From Micavibrio sp. (GTDB lineage: Bacteria; Pseudomonadota; Alphaproteobacteria; Micavibrionales; Micavibrionaceae), in contig JAHQVU010000061.1 of the NCBI GenBank assembly GCA_019634145.1, positions 1-38,297 of the forward strand: DNA of 38,297 nucleotides, in the 5' to 3' direction. The notes below the pieces were generated by a model. The model saw only the letters and a program-made list of their open reading frames with translations. It was not told the DNA's origin and did not search any database. Within the stretch, counting starts at the first letter, position 1, and each line of letters begins with the position of its first letter. Made by a program: the position numbers and the translations under genes. This document shows positions 25,801 to 34,576 of the stretch, one piece after another.

Positions 25801-27243
25801 ATGGATATTCGCCCCCTACTCTACATTATTGGTCTCATGCTGCTGATCATGACATGCGGCATGATCTTACCGCTATTGGCCGATCTATATCTCGGCAACG
25901 AAGATTGGCGCGTATTCTTAGTATGCGTTGTCTTAACATCCTTCTTTGGTGGAACATTGGTATTAAGCAATACCGGACAACCCTTAAAAATTAATACACG
26001 GCAGGCTTTTATACTTACCTTCATCAGCTGGATAATACTCCCCATATTTGCAGCCCTTCCTTTCCGTTTTTCAACATTGGATTTAAACTTTACAGACTCT
26101 TTTTTCGAAGCCATGTCAGGGCTTACAACAACAGGTTCAACGGTTATCACCGGTCTGGACTATGCTCCTCCGGGAATATTGTTATGGCGCGCGATCCTGC
26201 AATGGCTTGGCGGCATAGGCATAATCATTATGGCCTTATCCATACTGCCCTTTCTTCAAGTCGGGGGAATGCAGATATTTCGTACCGAACTTGGCGAAAG
26301 TAACGACGCCATGCCAAAAACCATGCAGCTAGCAAGCTCAATAGGGCTGGTTTATGTACTTCTCACCATCGCCTGCGCAGTAATGTATATGTTTGCAGGG
26401 ATGCGAACATTCGACGCATTAGCGCACGCCCTCACCACCATTTCCACGGGCGGGTTTTCAACTTATGACGCATCATTGGGAAACTTCAATTCTCCCGCAA
26501 TTGATAGCGTGGCCATTATTTTTATGATGCTTGGCGGGATGCCTTTTATATTGTTTTTAAAAACTATGCGCGGAAACGCGCGTCCGCTTTTTACAGATTC
26601 ACAAGTTAAGTGGTTTGTAAGAATTATACTTGCCGCAACACTTGTCACAATGCTCGACCTCATATTTTTAAATGGCATGGATCTTATCGAGGCTTTCAGA
26701 AAAGCTCTATTCAATGTTGTCTCCCTGATAACCGGAACAGGGTATTACAACAATGACTATGGCCAATGGGGCTCATTTGTAATCGCCCTCTTTTTCTTTT
26801 TAATGGTTGTGGGTGGGTGCGCAGGCTCTACAAGCTGCGGCATCAAAATCTTCCGCTTTCAGGTTTTCTACGCCTTTATTGTATTACAGCTTAAAAAGCT
26901 CATTTATCCCAACGGTGTATTTGTAGCATACTATAATGGGAAACCTCTACCGAAAGATCTGCCGAATGCCGTCATGGGCTTCGTGTTTATGTATGGATTA
27001 TGCTTCACGATCCTTGCCATTATGCTCTCATTCATAGGGCTGGATGTAATGACCTCCCTGTCAGCAGCGGTTGCAACACTTTCGAATGCAGGTCCAGGGC
27101 TAGGGCAGATCGTTGGCCCACTTGGCACTTATGCACCACTACCGGAATCTGCAAAGTGGGTTTTGAGCTTCGGTATGCTATTGGGTAGGCTCGAAATTTT
27201 AACGGTTATGGTGATGCTTCACCCGAATTTCTGGAAACCTTAA
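25801..27243 (+). CDS. TrkH-family potassium uptake channel subunit
   Basis: A 480-residue inner-membrane protein with many hydrophobic segments. Four selectivity-filter-like loops are visible in order: G-L-T-T-T-G-S-T, I-S-T-G-G-F-S-T, I-T-G-T-G-Y-Y and L-S-N-A-G-P-G-L, one for each M1-P-M2 repeat of the Trk/Ktr/HKT fold. The T-G-S, T-G-G, T-G-T and N-A-G patterns agree with K+ transport. A TrkA-type regulator is expected but not encoded in this window. No clear Shine-Dalgarno stands before the ATG, which lies 37 bases after the preceding terminator. Its stop overlaps that of convergent hslO. Confidence 0.93.
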   Translation: MDIRPLLYIIGLMLLIMTCGMILPLLADLYLGNEDWRVFLVCVVLTSFFGGTLVLSNTGQPLKINTRQAFILTFISWIILPIFAALPFRFSTLDLNFTDSFFEAMSGLTTTGSTVITGLDYAPPGILLWRAILQWLGGIGIIIMALSILPFLQVGGMQIFRTELGESNDAMPKTMQLASSIGLVYVLLTIACAVMYMFAGMRTFDALAHALTTISTGGFSTYDASLGNFNSPAIDSVAIIFMMLGGMPFILFLKTMRGNARPLFTDSQVKWFVRIILAATLVTMLDLIFLNGMDLIEAFRKALFNVVSLITGTGYYNNDYGQWGSFVIALFFFLMVVGGCAGSTSCGIKIFRFQVFYAFIVLQLKKLIYPNGVFVAYYNGKPLPKDLPNAVMGFVFMYGLCFTILAIMLSFIGLDVMTSLSAAVATLSNAGPGLGQIVGPLGTYAPLPESAKWVLSFGMLLGRLEILTVMVMLHPNFWKP

Positions 27244-28223
27244 TCACCAGATACGCCCGCCTTATCTCGTGCGGCCTTTCGCAACTTTTCAACGTCTTCA
27301 ATCGGAATATCATATTCTCGAGAACAAAATTCGCAGGTCATAACAATATGACCATCTTTATCCATATATTCGATATCATCATCACTCATCAACGCGAGTA
27401 CGCTTTGCACCTTATCAGCTGAGCAACGACAGCTCTTTTGAACCTGCAAGGGGTCATAAACACGCACGCCCTCCTCGTGAAAGAGACGCACTAAAAGCTC
27501 ATGCGAATGCAATGACGCATCAAGCAACTCTTCATTCTTACATGAATCCATAAAAATCATTACGCGCCGCCAATCATCTTCACCCAAATTGGAAACACCG
27601 GCCTGCGCATTGCCGCCTTCTTCGGGCATATGCTGAACCATTACCCCTCCCGCTCGCCATTTACCATCTCTCTTACCCACAGCCATCTTAATGCCAGTGC
27701 CGATCTGCTCCGATTGACTAAAATAATGCTGAACGCAATCAGTCAATGACGCACCTTGAAGCTCAACAACCCCTTGGTAACGCTCCATATCCCCAGCCTG
27801 ATCAACAGTAAAGGCAATATACCCCTTACCTAGATATTGAGCCAAATGGTTCTGTGAGTTTTCTTTAACAGCCAATTCTTGGATTTGCTCGCGTGCATGC
27901 TGAAGGCGTTCGGGATCAAAACTGGCACAGCCCCGAATATCACCATCACTAGTCATATCAGCCACCAACATCCCCACTGGCCCATCGCCCTTGGTTTGCA
28001 GGGTAAATATTCCCTCGTATTTCAACATGGATGATAACAGGCAAGTCAGCGTTATGGTCTCAGCCACCAAATGCGCGACAGGGTTTGGGTAATCATGTGC
28101 ATCTAAAATCTCATCAAGCACAGAGCCAAGCTTTACAGCGCGTCCCCTGAAATTATTGCTTTCCAATTGAAAAAGCTGCACCACATTATCGTCAGCTAAA
28201 AGGTCACTCACATCTAAACTCAT
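27240..28223 (-). CDS. hslO: Hsp33 redox-regulated chaperone
   Basis: A cytosolic holdase activated when its zinc centre is oxidised. The 327 residues contain the Hsp33 N-terminal domain (D-D-N-V-V-Q-L-F-Q-L; R-G-R-A-V-K-L-G; H-L-V-A-E-T-I-T-L) and the C-terminal zinc site C265-x-C267 and C297-x-x-C300 in T-C-E-F-C-S-R-E-Y. The four cysteines in this spacing are diagnostic. A helical Lys/Arg-rich tail ends the protein. Its stop codon overlaps that of trkH by four bases. It is followed on the minus strand by nothing; the ABC-2 permease gene is 23 bp upstream. Confidence 0.96.
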   Translation of the reverse strand: MSLDVSDLLADDNVVQLFQLESNNFRGRAVKLGSVLDEILDAHDYPNPVAHLVAETITLTCLLSSMLKYEGIFTLQTKGDGPVGMLVADMTSDGDIRGCASFDPERLQHAREQIQELAVKENSQNHLAQYLGKGYIAFTVDQAGDMERYQGVVELQGASLTDCVQHYFSQSEQIGTGIKMAVGKRDGKWRAGGVMVQHMPEEGGNAQAGVSNLGEDDWRRVMIFMDSCKNEELLDASLHSHELLVRLFHEEGVRVYDPLQVQKSCRCSADKVQSVLALMSDDDIEYMDKDGHIVMTCEFCSREYDIPIEDVEKLRKAARDKAGVSGD

Positions 28224-28246
28224 GTCTATATTATATCACAAAGTCT

Positions 28247-29041
28247 TTAGCTTTTAATCTTGTAGCCGGTTTTTAGCATCCAATAGCATAAGAACCCAAG
28301 TGCGGCATTGATAACAGCCAACGCACACAGTCCGATCATAGTGTTGCTATCATGTAACTCGATAAAACCGCTTCTAAAGCCATCTATCATGTAAAAGAAA
28401 GGGTTATAAGTTGCAAGCCCTCGCCAGAATTCTGGCAGAGTATTCACAGAGTAAAATGTTCCCGACAGAAAGGTCAGAGGCGTCACAATGAAGTTCGTAA
28501 CCGCCGCTATATGGTCAAACTTCTGTGACCATATTCCACCTGCTAGACCAAGGCTTCCCAGCATCATTGTCCCCATAAGCGCGAAAGCAATAACATTAAA
28601 GGCGCTTTCAATATGCATTGGTACAAAAAAACTCATCACAATACTGGTAACCGTCCCAACAGTAAGCCCGCGGATCACGGACCCAGTAGTGAACCCGATA
28701 TAAAGCTCAAGTGGCGAAAGCGGCGGCAACAATACATCAACAATATTTCCCTGCACCTTGGCAATAACAATAGAGGATGACGTATTCGCAAAAGCATTTT
28801 GCACCATTGTCATCATGACCAAACCGGGGGCAAGAAATTGTAAGAACGGAACACCATCAACTTCGCGCGCGACCCCGCCAAAAGCCAAAGCGAATATAGT
28901 ATAATACAATAATGTCGTCACAACAGGGGCGATAATCGTCTGCATATAAACGGCCAAAAAGCGTCCAACTTCTTTCTTAATCAGTGTTTTCAGCCCGACA
29001 ATATTGATGGTGCCTATTTCGCGCGGTGAGAGTGTATACAT
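28247..29041 (-). CDS. ABC-2 type transport permease
   Basis: A 264-residue inner-membrane protein with about six hydrophobic segments. It matches the ABC-2 permease family: a soluble N-terminal part (K-T-L-I-K-K-E-V-G-R-F), L-A-P-G-L-V-M-M-T-M near the third segment, a D-V-L-L-P-P-L-S-P-L-E-L coupling helix, and F-L-S-G-T-F-Y-S-V-N-T-L-P and Y-N-P-F-F-Y-M-I-D-G-F-R in the C-terminal half. That last pattern is common in exporters of polysaccharide or drug type (YadH/NodJ-like). The partner ATPase is not in this window, so the cargo cannot be said. A longer frame from 29128 would overlap recX; ATG 29041 fits the family length better. Confidence 0.87.
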   Translation of the reverse strand: MYTLSPREIGTINIVGLKTLIKKEVGRFLAVYMQTIIAPVVTTLLYYTIFALAFGGVAREVDGVPFLQFLAPGLVMMTMVQNAFANTSSSIVIAKVQGNIVDVLLPPLSPLELYIGFTTGSVIRGLTVGTVTSIVMSFFVPMHIESAFNVIAFALMGTMMLGSLGLAGGIWSQKFDHIAAVTNFIVTPLTFLSGTFYSVNTLPEFWRGLATYNPFFYMIDGFRSGFIELHDSNTMIGLCALAVINAALGFLCYWMLKTGYKIKS

Positions 29042-29058
29042 AGTTGGGATATGTCCTG

Positions 29059-29072
29059 TATAATGTTTCGTG
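29059..29072 (+). promoter_or_regulatory. Candidate -10 box directly before recX
   Basis: TATAAT at 29059-29064 lies eight bases before the recX ATG at 29073, the distance at which transcription would begin on or next to the start codon. No ribosome site is visible, so a leaderless message is possible. No clear -35 was found. Confidence 0.35.
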
Positions 29073-29699
29073 ATGGTACAAAATATATCAAATAACATTA
29101 AAGGCAATAGCGCAGCAGCTGATGGCAAACAGAAAAAACAGCCTCAGCGCCGCAAAGAGAAAAGACCGCCGAAGAAAATCACTCGAGACTACCTGCATAA
29201 TGCAGGGTTATTCTACCTTCAGCGCTTTTCAAGCAGCAGCGGTAATTTTCGCAAAGTTATGCAACGCAAGATCTACAAATCGTGCCAGGCGCATCCAGAT
29301 CAAGATGAAAGCGCCTGCAATGAGATACTTGAAGACGTAATCAATCGCTTTATTGAAAGTGGCCTTTTAAATGACGAGCTTTATGCACGCTCCACCGTCA
29401 GCTCGATGCGACGCAGCGGCAAATCAAAACGGCAGATAGAGAGCAAACTCATGATAAAAAGCATGAAGCAAAATCAAATCAAACAAGCCATCGAGACCTA
29501 TGAAGAAGAAAGTGACAATCATAATGATGAACTGGCGGCTGCACTAATATTTGCACGCAAAAAACGCCTAGGGCAATTCAGTCAATCAGAGGTGCGTGAT
29601 GTAAAAAAAGAACTCGCCACCTTTGCCCGAGCAGGCTTTTCATACAATACCGCACAAAAAGCATTAAACACCGACCTAGACGACTTCGCCCCCTTTTAG
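29073..29699 (+). CDS. recX: RecX family regulatory protein
   Basis: Modulates RecA filaments. The first 40 residues are a basic Lys/Gln/Arg-rich extension, and the RecX helical repeats follow: Y-L-H-N-A-G-L-F-Y-L-Q-R-F-S-S-S, then I-N-R-F-I-E-S-G-L-L-N-D-E-L-Y-A-R-S and M-R-R-S-G-K-S-K-R-Q-I-E-S-K-L. The end has A-R-A-G-F-S-Y-N-T-A-Q-K-A-L, the usual final helix. Length is 208 residues from ATG 29073; a GTG at 29070 is adjacent. It is not beside recA here. It is divergent from the ABC-2 permease gene and ends 16 bp before the convergent kinase gene. Confidence 0.88.
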   Translation: MVQNISNNIKGNSAAADGKQKKQPQRRKEKRPPKKITRDYLHNAGLFYLQRFSSSSGNFRKVMQRKIYKSCQAHPDQDESACNEILEDVINRFIESGLLNDELYARSTVSSMRRSGKSKRQIESKLMIKSMKQNQIKQAIETYEEESDNHNDELAAALIFARKKRLGQFSQSEVRDVKKELATFARAGFSYNTAQKALNTDLDDFAPF

Positions 29700-29715
29700 C
29701 AGGCGCAGTTTAAAT

Positions 29716-31641
29716 TCAATGGAGCGATTCATCGCTATCTGAATAACCGACCACAGGTTCACCTGCCCCCCCACTAGCAACCAACCGACTACTTGGAAAA
29801 ACCAATGTTGCCGTAGTCCCAATGCCCTTTTGCGAAAACAAATCAAATTCACCGCCATGCAATCGAACCAGCGATGCAACGAGTGTCAAACCAAGACCAG
29901 CACCTGAGCCACTGCGGTTAAATTCACTATTTGCTTGCCCAAATGGCATCAATGCTTTTTTGATACCCTCTGCATCCAAACCAACGCCCGTATCACTAAC
30001 CGATAGGTTCAGCGCGCCGTCATTATCAATGAGGTATGATATAGTTATACGCCCATCATCCGGCGTAAATTTGACGGCATTAGATAGCAGGTTCATCAAA
30101 ATCTGCTTAAGCGCCAATTCTTCAGCCACCAATTCAGGCGCCCCGTCCATTGATACGGTTACAGTAAGGGCGTTATTTCTGATTTTATGCTCCATAAGGC
30201 CAAGGCAATCACGCACCACCCCCTTAACATCCACAACCTCTTCATTCAATTGCCGCTCACCCGCCTCGATCTTGGAGATATCCAGAATTTCATTGATAAT
30301 TCGAAGCAAACCCTGCCCGCTTTCATAAATATCCTTGGCATACTCCCAGTATGCTTTCTGCCCGACAGGCCCAAAAACTTCATTCTTAATCATCTCTGAA
30401 AATCCAATGATAGAATTAAGCGGCGTACGCAATTCGTGGCTCATGTTGGACAAAAATTCTGATTTTGCGCGGTTAGCAAGGTCTGATTGAATTTTCGCCT
30501 CACGAATATTAATTTCAGATTCCTTACGCTCGGTAATATCTTCCAAACTCCCCTCTACAAAAAGAACGCGCCCCGCATCATCACGAACCGCACGGGCAGT
30601 CTCATTGACCCAAATAACCTTGCCATCGCGCCTGTAGACCTGAACCTCTTGCTGAAAATTACGGTTATGACTTTCTAGCAGCTTTATATATTTGCCACGC
30701 TCATCCGAATCCACATAAATGCTCACATTCGCATTTTTTACTTCCCTCAATAACTGCTCGGGAGAAGAAAAGCCTAATATTCTTGCTAAAGCTGGGTTTG
30801 CACTTAAATAAAGCCCCTCTGGAGTAAGCTGATAAATTCCACCAGCTGCGTTTTGAACAATATTGCGATACTTTTTCTCAGCCTCTGCTAAGGCACGCTC
30901 CGCGCGTCGACGCTCTTCTATATCTGTAATCGTACCCGCTACGTGAGGAGAGGCGTCCTTATCGCTATAAACCATGGATAAAGACAACTCTACGGCACCG
31001 AAAGTACCATCACTTCTCCTAATTTGCGTAAAGCCTCGATAGCGGTCCTTCCGTCCTTTAATGATGTCTGAATATTCTTGGCGGATCTCCTGCTGGTCAT
31101 CTTGATGTAAAATACTGAACAATGACTGCCCAAGGGTTTGCTCAATCTCAAACCCGCTAAGGTTTTGCCAGGCGTTATTAAGAAATATAATGCAGCCGCT
31201 CTCGTCAGCCTCAAAGATTATGTCTTTTATAGAGTTAATAATATCAAAATTCTTACGACGGGAGCCCTGTAAAACATCGTTGTTCTTTTTTAGGCCTTCC
31301 ATCTCTTCACGTAAAACACGGTTCTGAATACCCATGGCTTCAATCTTACGACGCAATTTTCGCTGCATATGCGCCCCCGATTTTACAGCTAGTATAAGGA
31401 GTGCACACAAGAGTAATCCAACAAAAACCAGACTTAAGAATACATTCTCACTGCTGATATATTTCAGAATTTGAGGCATCAGAACATATACCCCAACCAA
31501 AACAAACATACCAAATATGATAAGTATAATTGGCAGCTGCCACTGTGAACGGCTGCGGCCGAGCCTTAAACCCCTATTACTACTAATAGATGACTTGACC
31601 TTATTGGCCTCTTTGGCAACTTCAACATGTTCGAACCCCAT
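29716..31641 (-). CDS. Membrane PAS-domain sensor histidine kinase
   Basis: A 641-residue kinase. Two membrane segments lie at about 35-58 and 67-88, with little between them, so sensing is probably cytosolic. A coiled stretch leads to two PAS domains (about 132-245 and 257-373), the second ending in the PAC-type D-I-T-E-R-K. The HisKA domain carries H402 in M-S-H-E-L-R-T-P-L-N. The ATPase domain has N-L-L-S-N-A-V-K-F-T-P, D-T-G-V-G-L and G-A-G-L-G-L. No receiver or Hpt domain is fused, so a separate response regulator is required and none is beside it. It is monocistronic by layout. A CACATT-AG-AATGTG dyad lies about 33 bp upstream. Confidence 0.9.
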   Translation of the reverse strand: MGFEHVEVAKEANKVKSSISSNRGLRLGRSRSQWQLPIILIIFGMFVLVGVYVLMPQILKYISSENVFLSLVFVGLLLCALLILAVKSGAHMQRKLRRKIEAMGIQNRVLREEMEGLKKNNDVLQGSRRKNFDIINSIKDIIFEADESGCIIFLNNAWQNLSGFEIEQTLGQSLFSILHQDDQQEIRQEYSDIIKGRKDRYRGFTQIRRSDGTFGAVELSLSMVYSDKDASPHVAGTITDIEERRRAERALAEAEKKYRNIVQNAAGGIYQLTPEGLYLSANPALARILGFSSPEQLLREVKNANVSIYVDSDERGKYIKLLESHNRNFQQEVQVYRRDGKVIWVNETARAVRDDAGRVLFVEGSLEDITERKESEINIREAKIQSDLANRAKSEFLSNMSHELRTPLNSIIGFSEMIKNEVFGPVGQKAYWEYAKDIYESGQGLLRIINEILDISKIEAGERQLNEEVVDVKGVVRDCLGLMEHKIRNNALTVTVSMDGAPELVAEELALKQILMNLLSNAVKFTPDDGRITISYLIDNDGALNLSVSDTGVGLDAEGIKKALMPFGQANSEFNRSGSGAGLGLTLVASLVRLHGGEFDLFSQKGIGTTATLVFPSSRLVASGGAGEPVVGYSDSDESLH

Positions 31642-31673
31642 AATATCTAACCATTTTTATTATTTATAATGCA

Positions 31674-31687
31674 CACATTAGAATGTG
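31674..31687. promoter_or_regulatory. Perfect dyad upstream of the PAS kinase gene
   Basis: CACATT and AATGTG flank AG in the gap before the PAS kinase start (31641, minus). A TATAAA-like box on the minus strand lies between dyad and start, so the dyad is at about the -35 position. It looks like an operator. Confidence 0.4.
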
Positions 31688-31786
31688 CCCCCACACAGAC
31701 AAAAATGCCTGAAAGCTATTAACAAGTTACTAATATTAAGCATTTTATTCAAATAATTCAAAATAGGATATTTTTGAGCAATAAAA

Positions 31787-31799
31787 TTGTGCAGCACAA
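31787..31799. promoter_or_regulatory. Palindrome TTGTGC-A-GCACAA upstream of the phasin gene
   Basis: Exact 6-bp arms around one base, 95 bp upstream of the phasin ATG, in an AT-rich promoter region. The same TTGTGC half-site occurs in the phaA and phaR upstream regions. PhaR is known to repress phasin genes in related bacteria, so a PhaR operator is the natural guess. Confidence 0.5.
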
Positions 31800-31893
31800 A
31801 AAACTCCCTCTTGCCAAGCCCCAGCCCATAAACTAATATCCTGAAAATTCCATACAATATATTTTATGCAACCAACGCAAGGAAACGAAAACT

Positions 31894-32346
31894 ATGGCCG
31901 CACAAACGACTTCTTTTACAGACTTTTTCCAGAACAATAATTTCTCTAAATTCTTTGAAAAGTACCAGACTTCAGCGGTAGATATGCAATCTTTTCTCGA
32001 AACAAACAGAAGGAACTTTCTTGCCCTTTCCGAGCTTTCCCAAACTGCATTTGAAAACTTTCAGGATATAGCCACACGTCACAGCGAGATTGTTTCTCAA
32101 ATGATGGAAGATAACTCCGCACTCGCTAAAGAGTTAATGAGTGAAGGCACGCCGGAAGAAAAAATCGCTAAAAACACCGACATAATTAAAAAAATCTACG
32201 AGAGAAACATGAAAAGCATAAAAGAACTCTCGAAGGCAATCGATTCCTCCAACGAAAAAACAGGCGCGATCATAAATCGCCGCATCACGTCCAGCCTGAG
32301 CGAAATCAAATCTTCTATGGAAAAAACTACTAAAAAAGCTGCCTAA
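31894..32346 (+). CDS. Phasin family protein
   Basis: A 150-residue helical protein, rich in Ser, Glu, Lys and Asn, with F-F-x-x-N-N-F-S-K-F-F at the N-terminus, then long amphipathic helices (L-E-T-N-R-R-N-F-L-A-L-S-E-L; A-F-E-N-F-Q-D-I-A). The pattern T-N-R-R/K-N-F-x-A-L-x-E-x-x-Q is the common phasin signature. It is expected to coat PHB granules and control their size. It stands alone between the two sensor kinase genes, with AAGGAA upstream of the ATG and a terminator after it. A TTGTGC palindrome upstream may be its PhaR operator. Confidence 0.88.
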   Translation: MAAQTTSFTDFFQNNNFSKFFEKYQTSAVDMQSFLETNRRNFLALSELSQTAFENFQDIATRHSEIVSQMMEDNSALAKELMSEGTPEEKIAKNTDIIKKIYERNMKSIKELSKAIDSSNEKTGAIINRRITSSLSEIKSSMEKTTKKAA

Positions 32347-32369
32347 AGATACCGCTTAGAACATGATGC

Positions 32370-32393
32370 AAGCCACCTTCGGGTGGCTTCTTT
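32370..32393 (+). terminator. Terminator after the phasin gene
   Basis: AAGCCACC (32370-32377) and GGTGGCTT (32382-32389) form a perfect 8-bp stem closed by a TTCG tetraloop, followed by CTTT. Confidence 0.85.
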
Positions 32394-32418
32394 ATGGCTA
32401 CAGCTTTATGGCTACAGC
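32391..32418. repeat. Tandem 14-bp duplication at the end of the kinase gene
   Basis: TTTATGGCTACAGC occurs twice in direct succession (32391-32404 and 32405-32418). The second copy contains the stop codon of the minus-strand kinase gene; the first abuts the phasin terminator. Confidence 0.75.
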
Positions 32419-33749
32419 GGCAATCTTACCGCAACTTTCAACCCACCATACGCACTATCAGCCATTTCAATCATACCGCCGTGAGATTGAATAACATCCA
32501 TAGCAATTGACAAGCCTAGCCCAACCCCCCCGGTCTCGGTATTTCGTGAATTATCAACACGCTTAAACGGCTTGAAGACCTCATCATGTAACTCCGGCGC
32601 AATGCCCGGCCCATCATCTTCAATCAGAATATAGCCCTTGTTATTGTTCTGATATGTTGTGATCCAAACCTTGGAGTTCGCATACTTAACCCCATTAGAA
32701 ATAATATTGCCGATAGCACGTTCAAAAGCTACAGGACGAACATAAACTCTTTGAACCGATCCAAAATCACGAACCACCTCAACGCCTTGTCGCTCAGCAC
32801 CTTCGGCTAAAACTTCAAGAGTGTCCAGCAAAGAGACTGAACTTACAGCTTCGTCTCCCTCCCCCCTAACAAATTCGAGATAACCCGCAATCATGCGTTC
32901 CATCTGCGCCACATCTGATTTCATTGGCGAAATATCATATTCACTCGACAGCATCTCGATCTCCAGCTTAAGGCGCGTTAGTGGGGTCCGCAGGTCATGT
33001 GAAATCCCCGCTAGCATATCGGTGCGCTGCTGCACCTGTCGCTTGATCCGCCTTTGCATGTCTATGAACGCCTCTGACGCTTGCCTGACCTCACGTGCAC
33101 CTGAAGCCTTAAAAGAGTGCATATCACGCCCCTTACCAAAACGCTCCGCTGCAACTGCCAGCCTCCTGATAGGGCGCACCTGATTGCGCATAAACACAAT
33201 CGAGATAGTTAGCAAGAGAAGAGAAACAGCAAAAACCCATAGCAAGAAGATATAGCCGGAGGACGAGAACAGTCGGCGCTGCGGCAAATAAAACTCCAGC
33301 ACACCTCCGTCGACCTTAACAAAAACATTAATAGCTTTTTGCGAAAAATCAAAATCCATAACAAATGCATGACGGATCATGGCATTCAATTCACGCTCCA
33401 AAGTTTGCGCCACAATATTCTCCCACACTTCAGAGATATGGGTACGCCCCACATCAGGCAATCGCTGCATATCCTCGCGAAACGTCGTTCGAAGCTCTAA
33501 GTGCTTGCCCATACTATTAATATAGACGTCATATTCATCCTTAGTCTCGGATTGCTCAAACATATCAACTATGACCGCAATTTCGCCCGCCACAGCATAT
33601 GATAAACGCATGGTCATCTTGCTCCAGTGACGATCAAAGAATATATATGTCGTCATGATCTGGATAAGGATTACCGGCACAATTAATATGAGAAGCGATC
33701 GCCCTAAAAGCGTTCTGGGTAGCAGTTTTTTAATCACATCACGCATCAC
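32412..33749 (-). CDS. EnvZ-type sensor histidine kinase
   Basis: A 445-residue classical kinase: membrane segments at about 17-39 and 165-187 enclose a periplasmic sensor of about 125 residues. A HAMP domain follows (about 188-240, V-R-P-I-R-R-L-A). H251 lies in I-S-H-D-L-R-T-P-L-T-R-L, the EnvZ-type H box. The ATPase has N-I-I-S-N-G-V-K-Y, D-D-G-P-G-I and G-G-V-G-L-G-L-S. It overlaps the upstream response regulator gene by four bases, a strong sign that the two work as a pair. The stimulus cannot be read from the sequence; the relation to E. coli EnvZ is by architecture only. Confidence 0.92.
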   Translation of the reverse strand: MMRDVIKKLLPRTLLGRSLLILIVPVILIQIMTTYIFFDRHWSKMTMRLSYAVAGEIAVIVDMFEQSETKDEYDVYINSMGKHLELRTTFREDMQRLPDVGRTHISEVWENIVAQTLERELNAMIRHAFVMDFDFSQKAINVFVKVDGGVLEFYLPQRRLFSSSGYIFLLWVFAVSLLLLTISIVFMRNQVRPIRRLAVAAERFGKGRDMHSFKASGAREVRQASEAFIDMQRRIKRQVQQRTDMLAGISHDLRTPLTRLKLEIEMLSSEYDISPMKSDVAQMERMIAGYLEFVRGEGDEAVSSVSLLDTLEVLAEGAERQGVEVVRDFGSVQRVYVRPVAFERAIGNIISNGVKYANSKVWITTYQNNNKGYILIEDDGPGIAPELHDEVFKPFKRVDNSRNTETGGVGLGLSIAMDVIQSHGGMIEMADSAYGGLKVAVRLPL

Positions 33750-34471
33750 TCACCCACCATTTCAGCACGCAAACGATAGCCCTTGCCTCTTACAGTTTGC
33801 AGGTAACGCGGAGATTTTGTATCAGCCTCTATTTTACGGCGCAGGCGCGTAACTTGTACATCTATTGTGCGCTCACCTGCATCAAGGTTACACGCTTCCG
33901 CCAACTCTTCACGACTCATAATTTCATCAGCCTGATTCAATAATGCCTTAATTAATATAGCTTCCGTAGTCGTCAAATTCTGAACCCCATTTGCACAAGT
34001 TAATTCATCACGCGCAGGATCATAAAGCCACTCGCCAATACGCCAAAAAGCATCTTTCGCAATAGTTTTAGGGACGCGCCTTAAAATAGCATTCAAACGC
34101 AATATAAGTTCACGCGGTTCAAAAGGTTTTGGCAAATAATCATCGACTCCACTTTCAAGCCCTTCAATACGATTCTCTGCCTCTCCCAAAGCTGTAAGCA
34201 TAATAATAGGCAGATTCATACCTTCGGATCGCCAAAGCTTAGCCTGCTCTAACCCACTTCTGCCTGGCATCATAACATCCAGAATAATGACATCGACCTC
34301 AAAAGCTTTAAGAATACGCTCTGCTTCAATAGCATCACACGCATTAATGACCACGAATCCTTGCGCACTTAAATAACGCACCACCAACTCCCGAATGCGT
34401 CGATCATCATCCACGATTAAAACATGCGGTGCGGATGCACTTTTTTGTATTTTTCTGTCGTTTTTGCTCAT
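33746..34471 (-). CDS. OmpR-family response regulator
   Basis: A 241-residue two-domain regulator. The receiver (about 15-130) has the acidic pocket D21-D22-D23, the phosphoacceptor D65 in I-L-D-V-M-M-P-G, the switch T93 and K115 in L-P-K-P-F-E-P-R-E-L. The C-terminal winged helix has R-T-I-D-V-Q-V-T-R-L-R-R-K-I-E and T-V-R-G-K-G-Y-R-L, the OmpR/PhoB DNA-reading helix and wing. It is translationally coupled to the kinase (4-bp overlap) and divergent from ilvE across 105 bp. Targets are unknown. Confidence 0.93.
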   Translation of the reverse strand: MSKNDRKIQKSASAPHVLIVDDDRRIRELVVRYLSAQGFVVINACDAIEAERILKAFEVDVIILDVMMPGRSGLEQAKLWRSEGMNLPIIMLTALGEAENRIEGLESGVDDYLPKPFEPRELILRLNAILRRVPKTIAKDAFWRIGEWLYDPARDELTCANGVQNLTTTEAILIKALLNQADEIMSREELAEACNLDAGERTIDVQVTRLRRKIEADTKSPRYLQTVRGKGYRLRAEMVGE

Positions 34472-34576
34472 TATAATGTTTACAAATTACAAATATTTAA
34501 ATTATAGCTATAACTATCAAGGGGCTTAAACCCAACATACTTACAAATAAGCATAAAGCATAGAGGATTGATAAAG

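Noticed and set aside
29042-29128. Longer N-terminus for the ABC-2 permease
   Set aside because: Would overlap recX and its candidate promoter; the added residues are not seen in the family and the length from 29041 is normal.
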